From Timema cristinae (taxonomy: Eukaryota; Arthropoda; Insecta; Phasmatodea; Timematidae): a DNA stretch of 64,000 nucleotides. Location of the stretch: the NCBI GenBank assembly GCA_039000515.1, contig JBCFYV010011135.1:23594735-23658734 (forward strand). The letters run 5' to 3'. How positions within the stretch are numbered: position 1 is the first letter of the stretch; each line of letters opens with the position of its first letter. Both the position numbers and the translations under genes were made by a program. The notes under the pieces are model-generated. The model worked only from the letters and a program-made list of their open reading frames with translations, ran no database searches and had not been told where the DNA came from. Positions 11,278-23,267 of the stretch are shown piece after piece.

Positions 11278-11500
11278 CGCTTCGGTCGCTGTATGCTATT
11301 AACGCGCTACTGTCGCAATAGGCGGGGGAGACCGAGGTTTGAATCTCGGTCGGGTGTACTGAGAGTGGCTTTCCCCCTCTCCTGCCCCAAATAAAACGCA
11401 CTCACTCACTCTCTCTATTCAAATGAGTGTACCCTTCCTCTAAGTATAACATTCCTAATCCTTATAGCCATTAGCTTAATTGATATATAAAATTATTACT
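11278..11500 (+). mobile_element. SINE family B copy (B4)
   Basis: CGCTTCGGTCGC head, AACGCGCTACTGTCGCAATA, B box GGTTTGAATCTCGGTCGGG, CAAATGAGTGTACC and CATTAGCTTAATTG. The final 3' module is reduced to ACTCAAACGG. Confidence 0.7.
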
Positions 11501-11732
11501 CAAACGGAAAAAAATACTTTCCGGGATCTACCTAGTCCATGTCGGTAAATAAAAGAACGGCGTACAATTTATTTTTGTTTTTTCACACACCACATATTTC
11601 TAGTCATCCGGATAATACACATTTAATTACATTATTTGGGGTAAAGATGATGAAAGTAGCATTTAGAAGAAGAAATGTTGATACAGCAAACACCTTCATA
11701 ATGTATGTAACATTTTATACTACTATAAAGTC

Positions 11733-12001
11733 GGTGACCTGGTGGTCTAGGGGTAAGGTGTCGGACTTATGTGCTGAGTGTCCCGGGTTCTATCCTCGGT
11801 CCCGGCACAGACTTATCTGATTACCAAACCCTTCCTTCACCTCTGACAAGACATCTTGTGTATGTATGGAATGCCAGGCCACCACCGTGGTTCGGATCCC
11901 ACGTTATACTGTAGGTCCTCCTTTTCATCTCACAATCACCCTACCATTACACATTAGCATAAGTGCGTATAACCCGAACGGGTGGTAAGACACGGTGCTA
12001 A
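11733..12001 (+). mobile_element. SINE family A copy (A6)
   Basis: Head GGTGACCTGGTGGTCTAGGG, B box GGGTTCTATCCTCGG, short-indel form (GACAAGACATCTTGTG), and 3' module AACCCGAACGGGTGGTAAGA with CACGGTGCTA. Followed by AT-rich tail. Full length; no clear duplication. Confidence 0.92.
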
Positions 12002-12034
12002 ATATATAATATATAATAATTTTAAAATATTTTT

Positions 12035-12278
12035 TATATTAGCACCGCGTCTTATTACCCGTTGGGTAATATGCACTAACTACGTTCATGGTTTTATGGA
12101 TTATTTAGGCTATATTTATAGTAATTGCACCAGCATTTTAATTGAGGTATAGTTGAAAACAATTTTGGAAAACCACACTGAGTACACCCGATTGAGATTA
12201 AACCTAATTTCCCCGTCATCGGCAGTCAAATCAACTGTGAGAGTATCTTCTTAGACAATGCAGCCACTGGACTGGGGA
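12035..12278 (-). mobile_element. SINE family B copy (B5), reverse orientation
   Basis: On +: ATTAGCACCGCGTCTTATTA (shared 3' module), GTTCATGGTTTTATGG, GATTGAGATTAAACC (decayed B box), CCCCGTCATCGGCAGTC, and head ACAATGCAGCCACTGG. It lies 33 bp after SINE A6, in opposite orientation, so the two 3' modules meet as an inverted pair. Confidence 0.75.
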
Positions 12279-12436
12279 TAAACGCCTATATAAATCTATG
12301 GTGAAATAAAATTTAATTCGAATTTTAGAAGGAAAAATTAGGATAAATTCGAAGCCGATCCATTTTTAATCTTTTCTAGTTCGCTTTTCGAACTTTAACT
12401 AATATTATTTACTAAACCACATTAATATGCTAAGAA

Positions 12437-12895
12437 TCTATACTGATTTTATAAAGAGGAAAGATTTGATTTTTTGTTTTTTTGTTTGTAATCTATAAAC
12501 TCAAAAATTACTGGACCGATTTTAAAAATTCCTTCGCCAATATAAAGCTACATTATCAGCGAGTAACATTGGCTATATTTTATTTTGAAAATTTAATTTA
12601 TTCCTCATAAAAATGTCGATAGTATATTATATAGTCGTTGGAAAAAAAAGTTGCTGAAGGGAAAGTAGGGTTGGTGAATGGGGCGGGGGTAGGGGTGAGG
12701 AAAGAGGAATGAGATGAAAATAGGAGGGAGGATAAAAAGAGGGAGGGGGCTATTCAGTGATTGTAGGACTGTACTTTAAAAAAAAATAAGTAAAAAAAAG
12801 TTTTGTTTTTATATTGACATGATGGATGATTTGAAGCTTTGTTTTACAGGATTCTTTACAATATTTTTTTACTGGGAAGGGGGCTATTAAAGTTT
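12437..12895 (+). mobile_element. Helitron-like repeat H, copy 1
   Basis: 5' end TCTATACTGATTTTATAAAG, then AGGAAAGATTTGATTTTTTG, ACTGGACCGATTTTAAAAAT and GCGAGTAACATTGGCTATAT. A G-rich segment (about 12665-12755) and a TTTACAGGATTCTTTACA segment follow. The reverse complement of the same arrangement is at 31645-32082. The TCTATACTnATA start is typical of arthropod Helitron 5' ends; no CTAG 3' hairpin is seen, so it is probably truncated. Confidence 0.55.
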
Positions 12896-13529
12896 GAGCT
12901 ATTGAAGTATAGTAACAAATTAAGTTGGGAATTCTGGACCTGTGGTGAGTGGGTTGCCTAGAATAGGGGGTGTGTTTGTAAAGCTTCCAACCTTCTTTGT
13001 TACAAAGAAATCATGTTAGTTCCTTACGCTTACGTTAATATTTCTAAGAATCATGTTTTATATCTACATTTTTCTTGTTTTTTCATGTATGTATATATTG
13101 TGTATGTGTGTTTGTTTTATATGTAGCATATTTTGAGGTTATCTATTTATGGTGTAAGGGCAACCTAGATACAACAAAAAATAGTTAATTCGACTGTTGG
13201 ATATTTAGAAATTTTAACGTTACCCTTTGATTTAGAATTAAAAAAGTTTTACTATAAATGTATGTATATCTTCATATATATATATATATATCTATATTTT
13301 TAAGTAACTTAATTATATAAAAAATCGGCAGGTAGAGCCAAGAAAGAGATGGGGGGAGCAGATAACATAGTGTAGAAGTGAGAGGATAAGAATGGAAGAA
13401 ATTAAAGGTGGAAGAATGGTTGAAGTAGAAGAAGAGGGAGGCATTTTACTAAACATACCCGGCACCAGTCTGGAAATAATTTATATATATATATATATAT
13501 ATTTATTATATATATATATAGTTATATTT
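12896..13529. other. Unassigned stretch with small TA repeats
   Basis: Purine-rich 13320-13445, (TA)n at about 13275-13292 and 13483-13520. No gene recognised. Confidence 0.45.
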
Positions 13530-13800
13530 TTGAAGTTATACTCTTTAGGCGCGTTATGAAAAAAGATGAGAGTGAAATTTTAAGATGCGCGCGCATCATT
13601 GTAACACAAAAGTAACATGTTGAAGCTAAACCGCTCATTAAGTCTCTAAAAAAAACAAGCTACCAACAAAATAGAAATAGAACCTCTGTTAGTCGCGCAT
13701 GTTGGTACGCTCATAGAGAAATGTATACTATGTTATTCCTTTCTCTATGGTACGCTCGTCGCCTCTGATCACTGTTTTCATATATATAATATTTATCCAC
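13530..13800. other. Unassigned CG-containing segment left of an AT-rich block
   Basis: Contains GGCGCGTTATG, GATGCGCGCGCATCATTG and two CTCATAGAGAAATGTA/TTTCTCTATGGTACGCTCGT parts that can partly pair with each other. It looks like a repeat end but has no second copy in the window. A related GAAGTATAACCTCTCACGCG occurs near 14630. Confidence 0.35.
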
Positions 13801-14670
13801 ATGTTTCTAGTTTCTCATTCACAACACGTGTTTTAGTTTCATACAAGTGCGAATTATATATGTGCTAATAAATTATATTCTGTAGTGATTTAAATTGAAT
13901 ATTTTGATTAATATTATTTACTATTCGTAAATATTAGTGAAAAAATTTGTGCTTATAGAATTTTTCAAGTGCTCCAATATAATTGAGGTTAACTATCTGT
14001 ATGTATTATTTATTGATATAAATTAAAATATTATTATTTAACATAATTAATACTAAATATTATTAAATTATTATTGTTAAATATTTATTATTGGTTATTT
14101 AATATTTACAAAATAAAGATATAAAATTAATAAAACATTTAATAAAAAATTTGTGATAAAAATTTAAATCGAACATCAAATTAAAATATTAATTTTTAAT
14201 ATTTATTATTAAATTGAATAAATAATAAATATTTATAAAAATAAATGAGCAAATTTAATGAAAACTTTTTGATAAAATGAAAAGTGAATATTAAATTAAG
14301 AAAATAATAAATATCTAAAAAATGAATAAACTTAAATTCAATTTTTGAATTTATTATTAAATTTATTCATTTACTTTTAAAATATTAAATAATCAATAAT
14401 AAATATTTAAAATTAAGAATCTTATAATATTTACTACAAATTATGTCATATATATTTATTATTTTCTAAATTTTATTTTTAATAATAATATATATATATA
14501 ATATATATATTATTAAATTATTAATTTTTCATTTTTAAATATTTATTATTAATTTCTAATATCTAATTCTCTACAATAAATCTTATTCATCAATCTAAGA
14601 TTCTTTTAGTTAATTTAATGATGCCAAAGAAGTATAACCTCTCACGCGCGTACTTAAGTACACACACCCT
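13801..14670. repeat. Extremely AT-rich block with quasi-palindromic TAATA/TTAAA motifs
   Basis: About 0.87 kb almost free of G and C, with many short inverted ATATTTATTATT/AATAATAAATAT segments. No coding signal. It resembles AT-rich satellite or the interior of a decayed non-autonomous element. Confidence 0.6.
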
Positions 14671-14940
14671 TTTTTATATATAGTTATATATTTTTATATA
14701 TATATATATATAATTATATATTATATATTATATATATTATATATTATATATATATATATTTATATATATATATTTATATATTATATATATATATATTATA
14801 TATTTATATATATATATTTTATATATTTATATTATATATTTATATATATATTTTATTTATTTATATTATATATTATTATATATTTTATTTATTTATATAT
14901 TTATATTTATTTTATATATTTTATTTATTTATATATATGG
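14671..14940. repeat. Compound (TA)n/TATTTATA repeat
   Basis: Alternating TATATA and TTTATATA blocks over about 270 bp. Confidence 0.9.
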
Positions 14941-15529
14941 ATGAAATGTTGGCCGATACTGGACATTCTTGGTGGACTGTGAAAACATATAGAAATAAAC
15001 ACTCTTATTACACCCAGCTTGGCTTTTAGCCCAAACCGGCCTTTTCACTATTCAATAATATTTGTATAATTGTACGTAATGAAAATGTATAATTAGCTAT
15101 TTGCATATTATATAATGGCTTTATATTATGAGTAGTGGGTTATGGTAATTTGAGACGCACCCATCACAAACTTTATATAATACGTGGGATTTTGTGTGAA
15201 AAGGTGTTTTACGCCCAGGTCGTTTGATAAATTCCTATTTCGAATTAGATTATCGTACATCGACCACACGTAATGGGCTTAAAGGCTCATGTTATTACCC
15301 TTTACATGTGTTTGCTTGTATACAGGGTGTTTGGAAACTTAGCCCAAACTGTACTGATAGTTTGTTTGAATCAAAGTAATACAAAATCCCTATACACTTA
15401 TATCCAGAAAATTATGCTTACAGCATTAATATGGGATCCAAGTTTCAGCGTACCACGCCGGGATATCAAAACTTATTTTGGTCAAAATAGATAAAATTTT
15501 GTTTCTATACAAAGATAGTGTAGCTTTCT
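14941..15529. other. Unassigned; includes an isolated transposon-like terminus
   Basis: TACAGGGTGTTTGGAAACTT at 15322 resembles a mariner-type end but no partner end or transposase was found. The 73-codon frame at 15273-15494 has no recognised domain. Confidence 0.35.
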
Positions 15530-15720
15530 TCATAAGATGACATAAAGAGTTGTTGAATATCTGTCAAGGATGTCTTGGAGTTTAATAAAAACTTTTTCTC
15601 TTCATTTAAAAGGTTCCTCATCTAATGGCGCCATGCTCATGAGAGATATTCAACCACTGTTGATATCACCACGTAAAGAAAATTAAAATCTCTTTGTACT
15701 GAAGCAAAATTTTATTTATT
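15530..15720 (+). repeat. Dispersed repeat D, copy 1
   Basis: Matches 31030-31280 and 53100-53345. Shared landmarks are TTGTTGAATATCTGTC, TCATTTAAAAGGTT, CATCTAATGGCGCCATGCTC, AGATATTCAACCACTGTTGA and AATTTTATTTATTTTATT. No coding frame or class-defining terminus seen. Confidence 0.65.
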
Positions 15721-16015
15721 TTATTAAAAAAAAAGTTTTGATAAAAAAAAAATACTTGCCTTTTCTCGCGTTTCATGTATCCCCTCTTTAATTAGTGAAA
15801 TTTCACGAAAACGTTTTCATACATTTTGTTTCGCGCTTTAATTATGCAGACCATCTAATAAAGTTTAAATCTGTTTTGGTATATATTATGATTTCAAAAC
15901 TTAATAAAACCACTATAACTGTGTCTATATAGCCATTTTATTGTTTAATTGTGAGTTTTACTGTTCATTTTTCTCAAAAAGGATCACAATATCAATTAGT
16001 TCAGTTATTCCCTCC

Positions 16016-16023
16016 TCACACAC

Positions 16024-16068
<45 letters not shown>
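16016..16068. repeat. (CA)n microsatellite
   Basis: About 53 bp of CA with one CG interruption. Confidence 0.95.
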
Positions 16069-16071
<3 letters not shown>

Positions 16072-16164
16072 AATTTAAACATAATTTTCCCATACTTTAT
16101 ACTCCTTTTAAAAGATTAGGCCTAATGGAATACCACCCACTTCATTGAATGATTGGTCTGAGAA

Positions 16165-16400
16165 ATCGCACGCTAGCAATGGAATGGGCTACTTTTTTTT
16201 TATGGGGGGGAGGGGTCAGGGTTCGAATACTGGTAATGCGTTTACTAAGTGTGTTTTTCCCTAAATAGCTTTACCCTCTCTATCTACGCAAATGTGAGTA
16301 CATTTTTTCTAAATTCAACCTTATCCTCCCTTACACATTAGCGTAATTAGTAAGCTATATATGTCTAAAGCCCGAACTGGTAGTAAGACAACGTTCTTAA
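16165..16400 (+). mobile_element. SINE family B copy (B6), head degraded
   Basis: B box GGGTTCGAATACTGG near 16218, TTTTTCCCTAAATAGCTTTA, ACGCAAATGTGAGTAC, CATTAGCGTAATTAGTA and 3' module AGCCCGAACTGGTAGTAAGA. The first about 50 nt are not recognisable. Confidence 0.75.
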
Positions 16401-18440
16401 AATAAAACAAACAAAAAAATGGTATTCAACCGATTCGAAACGAAAATTTTCTTTTCTTTTCTCCACGGACGACGATTTATGTAGATGGTATTGGTGGTTG
16501 GGATGGAGTCTTGTAAACTTTATTCGTCCCTTCGGATGGTTGTGTGAGAGGGGGCGGGATGGGGGGGGGGGGGGTGAGCTGGTAATAGTCTGAAGGGATA
16601 CGATTGTAACAGACGGACCACTATCGCCCCTAGGTGATGAGTGTGACACTAGGGGGTTGGACTTGAAAGAAGAGGAAAGAAAGAAATATGGAGGGGTAGT
16701 GAACGAAACAGCAGTGGTAAGAAATAGAAACCAGAGAAGGGTATAACTTGTAGAAAGAAGTCGTGATCTTCTTTTCCTTACCATGAAAAAAAAAAAAAAG
16801 AAGCTTACAAATGGGATGAAGGGGTAGAAAAAAAAAATTGGAACCGTAAAGAAAGAATAGAAGGTGAATAAATATGAGATTAAATTTAAGGTGTGAAGGG
16901 GATAGAAGAAATAGGTGCTTGAAGGACGAAAGTTGAATGAAAGAAGGGGGAAAACTAAAATGAAAAGTGTTGGCTGAGGATAAAAAAAATAAATGGAAGA
17001 TAAAAAGTGGTGCACCATGCAAGGAAATCACGCACGGACGCTTTGCTTCAAAGCCGCACAACCGCTTACAATTCCCCCCCTTCCCCAAACACTCCACCAC
17101 CGTTTTATTTTCGCTAACACATGCATAGACTTTTTTTTTTAAATAAAAGGGGTTGATTACTATTCTTACTATTAAGCTCCTTATCAAAAATTTATCTGCA
17201 ACGAAAAAAGGAATGGAAACCATGGATTGGGGAAAGGGAATATTTTATATTATAGCTAAATTGGTTAAATCTAAATAAATTCTTATAAAATTAGGATCCG
17301 TCTGTCACTTCTTACAACCTGTTCACGCTATCCACATTTCATTACATTAAGTTACAAACGAATTACATTAAAACCTAAGTTATTGAAATTCTTAACAATA
17401 AAATCAAATGAGGATAGTTAAAACCCGGTACAAAATTAGAATAAATCCTATCAGCCAAAAAATAGCGAATAACATTTTAATTTTGATTTTTTTTTCTTTC
17501 TTTTAAAAAATTATTGATAAACTTACTTTAGAGGATAACATTTATTAATATTAATTAACTTATAAATACTTGTTTCAATTGCTGCGTGGTATATTACTCG
17601 TTTCAATGGTGTTATTAATTGATGTTTACAAAAAAAAAAAAAAAAAAAAAAAAAAAATTAGTTTTATAAAAGTTAAGACTTTCACTAAAATTATTGTCTT
17701 AATCCTAATCATTTTGTATATTGTTCTATTCTGATTAAATATTTGATTTATTTATGTTTGCTAAAGTTTTATAATTCTACACGTTAATTAGTAAATCACA
17801 CATTACTGACATTAGTTTTTAAAAAACTTATACTTCCCATCAATTAATATAAATACCTGTGATCTCTTTTAATTAGGATCATCTTTTTTTTTTAATTTGA
17901 GTAAAATAAATATTACACAAACAAAGACTTTGTTGAGCTGATCCTTGGAAGCCATTTTACTTCTAATTATGTGATACAACTTTGTTAGCATCTGATTGTT
18001 CATCCGATATGGCTTGTATTGGGAATAAGGGTGAAGTAGGAAGGGGGGGGATAGGGGAAGGCGAAACCTTGCAATTTGTCTCCTGTCTTTATCCCCACCC
18101 TCTTCCCTCCTCTCCCATACATTGGGTTTCACAGCGGGGTGACATCTACCTGGAGATTTGGAAACTTACAATCCGATAGGTTTCTAGACGATGGAACTTT
18201 TGCTAATTGGATTCCTGAACAACTGTTTAGACCAGTAGTTGCTTTGTAATTAACCAACTTGAGTGCTCTATACGGATAGGGTGGATTATCTGGACCACTT
18301 TTGGGAGGGGGAGGGGGGAGGGGGTTTATACACGAATTGAAGTTTACGGTTTGTCCGTCTCTGAAGTTGAGGAGGGAAATGTAATATGAAAAATAAAATT
18401 ATATTTTAATCTTTTTTTTTAAATAGATTAAAAAAAAACA
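16401..18440. other. Unassigned; purine-rich on + (16640-17010) and a long A run
   Basis: The purine bias of 16640-17010 creates two overlapping long minus-strand frames (to about 217 codons) of Phe, Ser and Pro; both are low complexity and one runs into the SINE. A 28-nt A run lies at 17630-17657. A G run near 16561. No gene recognised. Confidence 0.45.
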
Positions 18441-18600
18441 CTTCGACGGTCACATAGTCTCTGGCGCTATTATCGCATTAGACTAGATTGCCGATGACGG
18501 GGAGATTTTGGGTTTGATCGTGGTTGGATGTACCAATGATGTTTTTTCTTAAAATTTTACCCGGTCTCTACATGCAAACGCGGGTACACATATACATACA
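18441..18600 (+). mobile_element. SINE family B fragment (B7), 5' part only
   Basis: CTTCGACGGTCACATAGTCT head, GCATTAGACTAGATTGCCGA, B-box-like GGGTTTGATCGTGG and GCAAACGCGGGTACAC. Sequence then runs toward the minisatellite and the shared 3' module is missing. Confidence 0.7.
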
Positions 18601-18705
18601 ATATTGTAAGCGTTTACATTTTTTACCTCAAGACTATGTTGGAGTTTTAAGTTTTACTTACCCCCAAACTAAACAAGTGGGTCTGATAACACTCTCTGTC
18701 TTCTC

Positions 18706-21700
18706 GTCAGTCCGTCCGTCATTATCTCCATCTCTCCGTCAGTCATTACCTCCATCTCTCCGTCAGTCATTACCTCCATCTCTCCGTCAGTCATTACCTC
18801 CATCTCTCCGTCAGTCATTACCTCCATCTCTCCGTCAGTCATTATCTCCATCTCTCCGTCAGTCCTTATCTCCATCTCTCCGTCCGTCCTTATCTCCATC
18901 TCTCCGTCCGTCCTTATCTCCATCTCTCCGTCAGTCCTTACCTCCATCTCTCCGTCAGTCCTTACCTCCATCTCTCCGTCAGTCCTTATCTCCATCTCTC
19001 CGTCAGTCATTACCTCCATCTCTCCGTCAGTCCTTACCTCCATCTCTCCGTCAGTCATTATCTCCATCCCTCCGTCAGTCATTACCTCCATCTCTCCGTC
19101 AGTCATTATCTCCATCTCTCCGTCAGTCCTTATCTCCATCTCTCCGTCAGTCATTATCTCCATCTCTCCGTCAGTCATTACCTCCATCTCTCCGTCAGTC
19201 CTTACCTCCATCTCTCCGTCAGTCATTACCTCCATCTCTCCGTCAGTCCTTATCTCCATCTCTGTCAGTCATTACCTCCATCTCTCCGTCAGTCCTTACC
19301 TCCATCTCTCCGTCAGTCCTTATCTCCATCTCTCCGTCAGTCCTTATCTCCATCTCTCCGTCAGTCCTTATCTCCATCTCTCCGTCAGTCATTACCTCCA
19401 TCTCTCCGTCAGTCATTACCTCCATCTCTCCGTCAGTCATTATCTCCATCTCTGTCAGTCCTTATCTCCATCTCTCCGTCGTCCCTTATCTCCATCTCTC
19501 TGTCAGTCCTTATCTTCATCTCTCTGTCAGTCCTTATCTCCATCTCTCCGTCCGTCCTATTATCTCCATCTCTCCGTCAGTCCTTATCTCCATCTCTCCG
19601 TCAGTCCTTATCTCCATCTCTCCGTCAGTCCTTACCTCCACCTCTCCGTCAGTCATTACCTCCATCTCTCCGTCAGTCATTACCTCCATCTCCTCCGTCA
19701 GTCATTATCTCCATCTCTGTCAGTCATTACCTCCATCTCTCCGTCAGTCTTATCTCCATCTCTCCGTCAGTCCTTACCTCCATCTCTCCGTCAGTCATTA
19801 TCTCCATCTCTCCGTCAGTCATTATCTCCATCTCTCCGTCAGTCATTACCTCCATCTCTCCGTCAGTCATTATCTCCATCTCTCCGTCAGTCATTATCTC
19901 CATCTCTCCGTCAGTCCTTATCCTCCATCTCTCCGTCAGTCCTTACCTCCATCTCTCCGTCAGTCATTATCTCCATCTCTCCGTCAGTCCTTACCTCCAT
20001 CTCTCCGTCAGTCATTATCTCCATCTCTCCGTCAGTCCTTATCTCCATCTCTCCGTCCGTCCTTATCTCCATCTCTCCGTCAGTCCTTACCTCCATCTCT
20101 CCGTCAGTCATTATCTCCATCTCTCCGTCAGTCTTACCTCCATCTCTCCGTCAGTCCTTACCTCCATCTCTCCGTCAGTCATTTCTCCATCTCTCCGTCA
20201 GTCATTATCTCCATCTCTCCGTCAGTCCTTACCTCCATCTCTCCGTCAGTCATTACTCCTCCATCTCTCCGTCAGTCATTATCTCCATCTCTCCGTCAGT
20301 CCCTTATCTCCATCTCTCCGTCAGTCCTTACCTCCATCTCTCCGTCAGTCCTTACCTCCATCTCTCCGTCAGTCCTTACTCCATCTCTCCGTCAGTCCTT
20401 ACCCTCCATCCTCTCCGTCAGTCCTTACCTCCATCTCTCCGTCAGTCATTATCTCCATCTCTCCGTCAGTCATTACCTCCATCTCTCCGTCAGTCCTTAT
20501 CTCCATCTCTCCGTCCGTCCTTATCTCCATCTCTCCGTCAGTCCTTATCTCCACTCTCTCAGTCCTTATCTCCATCTCTCCGTCCGTTACATCTCTTATC
20601 CTACCCATCTCTCCGTCAGTCCATTACCTCCATCTCTCCGTCAGTCATTATCTCCATCTCTCCGTCAGTCCTTATCTCCATCTCTCCGTCAGTCCTTATC
20701 TCCATCTCTCCGTCAGTCCTTATCTCCATCTCCTCTCGTCAGTCATTACTCCATCTCTCCGTCAGTCTTACCTCCATCTCTCCGTCAGTCATTACCCCCA
20801 TCTCTCCGTCAGTCATTACCTCCATCTCTCCGTCAGTCATTACCTCCATCTCTCCGTCAGTCATTACCTCCATCTCTCCGTCAGTCCTTACCTCCATCTC
20901 TCCGTCAGTCCTTACTCCATCTCTCCGTCAGTCTTACCTCCATCTCTCCGTCAGTCCTTACCTCCATCTCTCCGTCAGTCCTTACTCCATCTCTCCGTCA
21001 GTCTTACCTCCATCTCTCCGTCAGTCCATTACTCCATCTCTCCGTCAGTCCTTACCTCCATCTCTCCTCGTCATCTTATCTCCATCTCTCCGTCAGTCTT
21101 ACCTCCATCTCTCCGTCAGTCATTACTCACTCTCCTCATTACTCATCTCTCGTCAGTCTTACTCCATCTCTCGTCAGTCATTACTCCATCTCTCCGTCAG
21201 TCCTTACCTCCATCTCTCCGTCAGTCCTTACTCCATCTCTCCGTCAGTCATTACTCCATCTCTCCGTCAGTCATTACCTCCATCTCTCCGTCAGTCCTTA
21301 CCTCCATCTCTCCGTCAGTCATTACCTCCATCTCTCCGTCAGTCATTATCCTCCATCTCTCCGTCAGTCCTTATCCTCCATCTCTCCGTCAGTCTTATCT
21401 CCATCTCTCCGTCAGTCCTTACCTCCATCTCTCCGTCAGTCATTATCCTCCATCTCTCTCACGTCATTGTATCCATCTTGTCAGCTCCATCCATCTCTCC
21501 GTCAGTCATTACCTCCATCTCTCCGTCAGTCATTATCTCCATCTCTCCGTCACGTCTTATCTCCATCTCCGTCAGTCTTATCCATCTCTCCGTCAGTCTT
21601 ACTCCATCTCTCCGTCAGTCATTATCCTCCATCTCTCCGTCAGTCATTACCTCCATCTCTCCGTCAGTCCATTATCCTCCATCTCTCCGTCAGTCATTAC

Positions 21701-22828
21701 TCCATCTCTCCGTCAGTCATTACCTCCATCTCTCCGTCAGTCATTATCTCCATCTCTCCGTCAGTCCTTACTCCATCTCTCCGTCAGTCATTATCTCCAT
21801 CTCTCCGTCAGTCCTTATCTCCATCTCTCCGTCAGTCCTTACTCTCCATCTCTCCGTCAGTCCTTACTCCATCTCTCCGTCAGTCCTTATCTCCATCTCT
21901 CCGTCAGTCCTTATCTCCATCTCTCCAGTACATCTCTGTCAGTTTACCTCCATCTCTCGTCAGTCCTTATCTCCATCTCTCCGTCAGTCTTACCTCCATC
22001 TCTCGTCAGTCTTATCCTCCATCTCTGTCAGTCCTTATCTCCATCTCTGTCAGTCCTTACTCCATCTCATCTTCTCACTCGTCAGTCCTTATCTCCATCT
22101 CTCCGTCAGTCCATTACTCCATCTCTCAGTCATCCTCATCTCTCCGTCAGTATATACCTATTACTGCTAGTCATTCTCTCATCTCTGTCAGTCACTTACT
22201 CCATCTCTCCGTCATCCTACATCAATCTCTGTCAGTCATTACTCCATCTCTCGTCAGTACTTACTCATCATCTTCGGTCAGTCATTACTCCATCTCTCGT
22301 CAGTCATATCCATCTCCGTCGTCATTCTCCATCTCGTCAGTCATTACCTCCATCTCTCCGTCAGTCATTATCTCCATCTCTCCGTCAGTCATTACTCCAT
22401 CTCTCCGTCAGTCCTTATCTCCATCTCTCCGTCAGTCCTTATCTCCATCTCTCCGTCAGTCTTATCTCCATCTCTGTCAGTCCTTATCTCCATCTCTGTC
22501 AGTCCTTATCTCCATCTCTGTCAGTCCTTATCTCCATCTCTGTCAGTCCTTATCTCCATCTCTGTCAGTCCTTATCTCCATCTCTGTCAGTCCTTATCTC
22601 CATCTCTGTCAGTCCTTATCTCCATCTCTGTCAGTCCTTATCTCCATCTCTCCGTCAGTCATTACCTCCATCTCTGTCAGTCATTATCTCCATCTCTGTC
22701 AGTCCTTATCTCCATCTCTGTCAGTCCTTATCTCCATCTCTGTCAGTCCTTATCTCCATCTCTGTCAGTCCTTATCTCCATCTCTCCGTCAGTCATTACC
22801 TCCATCTCTCCGTCAGTCCTTCTCTCCG
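18706..22828 (+). repeat. 24-bp pyrimidine-rich minisatellite, about 170 units
   Basis: Consensus unit CTCCATCTCTCCGTCAGTC plus (A/C)TTA(C/T), 24 bp. Two positions vary between units. The first about 1.2 kb is regular, 20.1-22.35 kb has many units shortened by 1-2 bases, and 22.45-22.80 kb is dominated by a 22-bp variant lacking CC. Because 24 is divisible by 3 and no + frame of the unit has a stop, a 1479-codon frame spans 18524-22963, and two other + frames are also largely open. One minus frame is open as an acidic MTDGEMEV repeat. I read all of these as consequences of the unit, not as genes. Confidence 0.95.
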
Positions 22829-22994
22829 GCCTATAAAACTGATATTAATGACTGGAGAGTTCTTTGTGCTGATAACCTGACACCCCTCTATCCGCATAAA
22901 TTGGAACTATGTTCATCGACAAACTGTGACAGCTTGGTCGGTATGGCTTTAATTCCTGGATAGCGGCATGTTTTTTTTATGTGATAGATTCTAA

Positions 22995-23110
22995 CGAACT
23001 TTGGTGTTCGCATTGTCTAAGAAGTCACTCTCGTAATAAACTGGACTGTCAGATTACGATAAGATTGGGGATTGAATACCGGTGTAACTGAGGGTAATTT
23101 TGTTTGTTTG
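22995..23110 (+). mobile_element. SINE family B fragment (B8), head only
   Basis: TTGGTGTTCGCATTGTCTAA, CTCGTAATAAACTGGACTG and B-box-like GGGATTGAATACCGG. The rest is replaced by (GTTT)n-like sequence and C-rich DNA. Confidence 0.6.
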
Positions 23111-23267
23111 TTTGTTTTAATTAGTTTACCACTCTTCCTCCCCTCATTGAGGTTTTACTTCCACTATCCTTCCCCCCCCTCCTCCCAAATTTTACTCCCG
23201 TTGGTTTTCCAGTGCGCATAGCTTCCATTTGGTGGACATCCATCACTGATAGGCCCGCTCTATAGTT

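Noticed and set aside
15322..15345. TACAGGGTGTTTGG as the end of a complete mariner element
   Set aside because: No matching inverted end or transposase fragment was found nearby.
16365..17223. Two long overlapping minus-strand frames (about 217 and 197 codons)
   Set aside because: Both are Phe/Ser/Pro low-complexity sequences from a purine-rich tract, overlap each other in different frames, and one extends into a SINE B copy.
18669..20608. Acidic minus-strand frames of MTDGEMEV repeats
   Set aside because: Antisense of the same minisatellite; open only because of the unit sequence.
18524..22963. A 1479-codon + frame of PSLRQSLP-type repeats as a protein-coding gene
   Set aside because: The 24-bp unit has no stop in any + frame, so the frame arises automatically. 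The reading changes frame repeatedly as units lose bases, and no non-repetitive domain is present.
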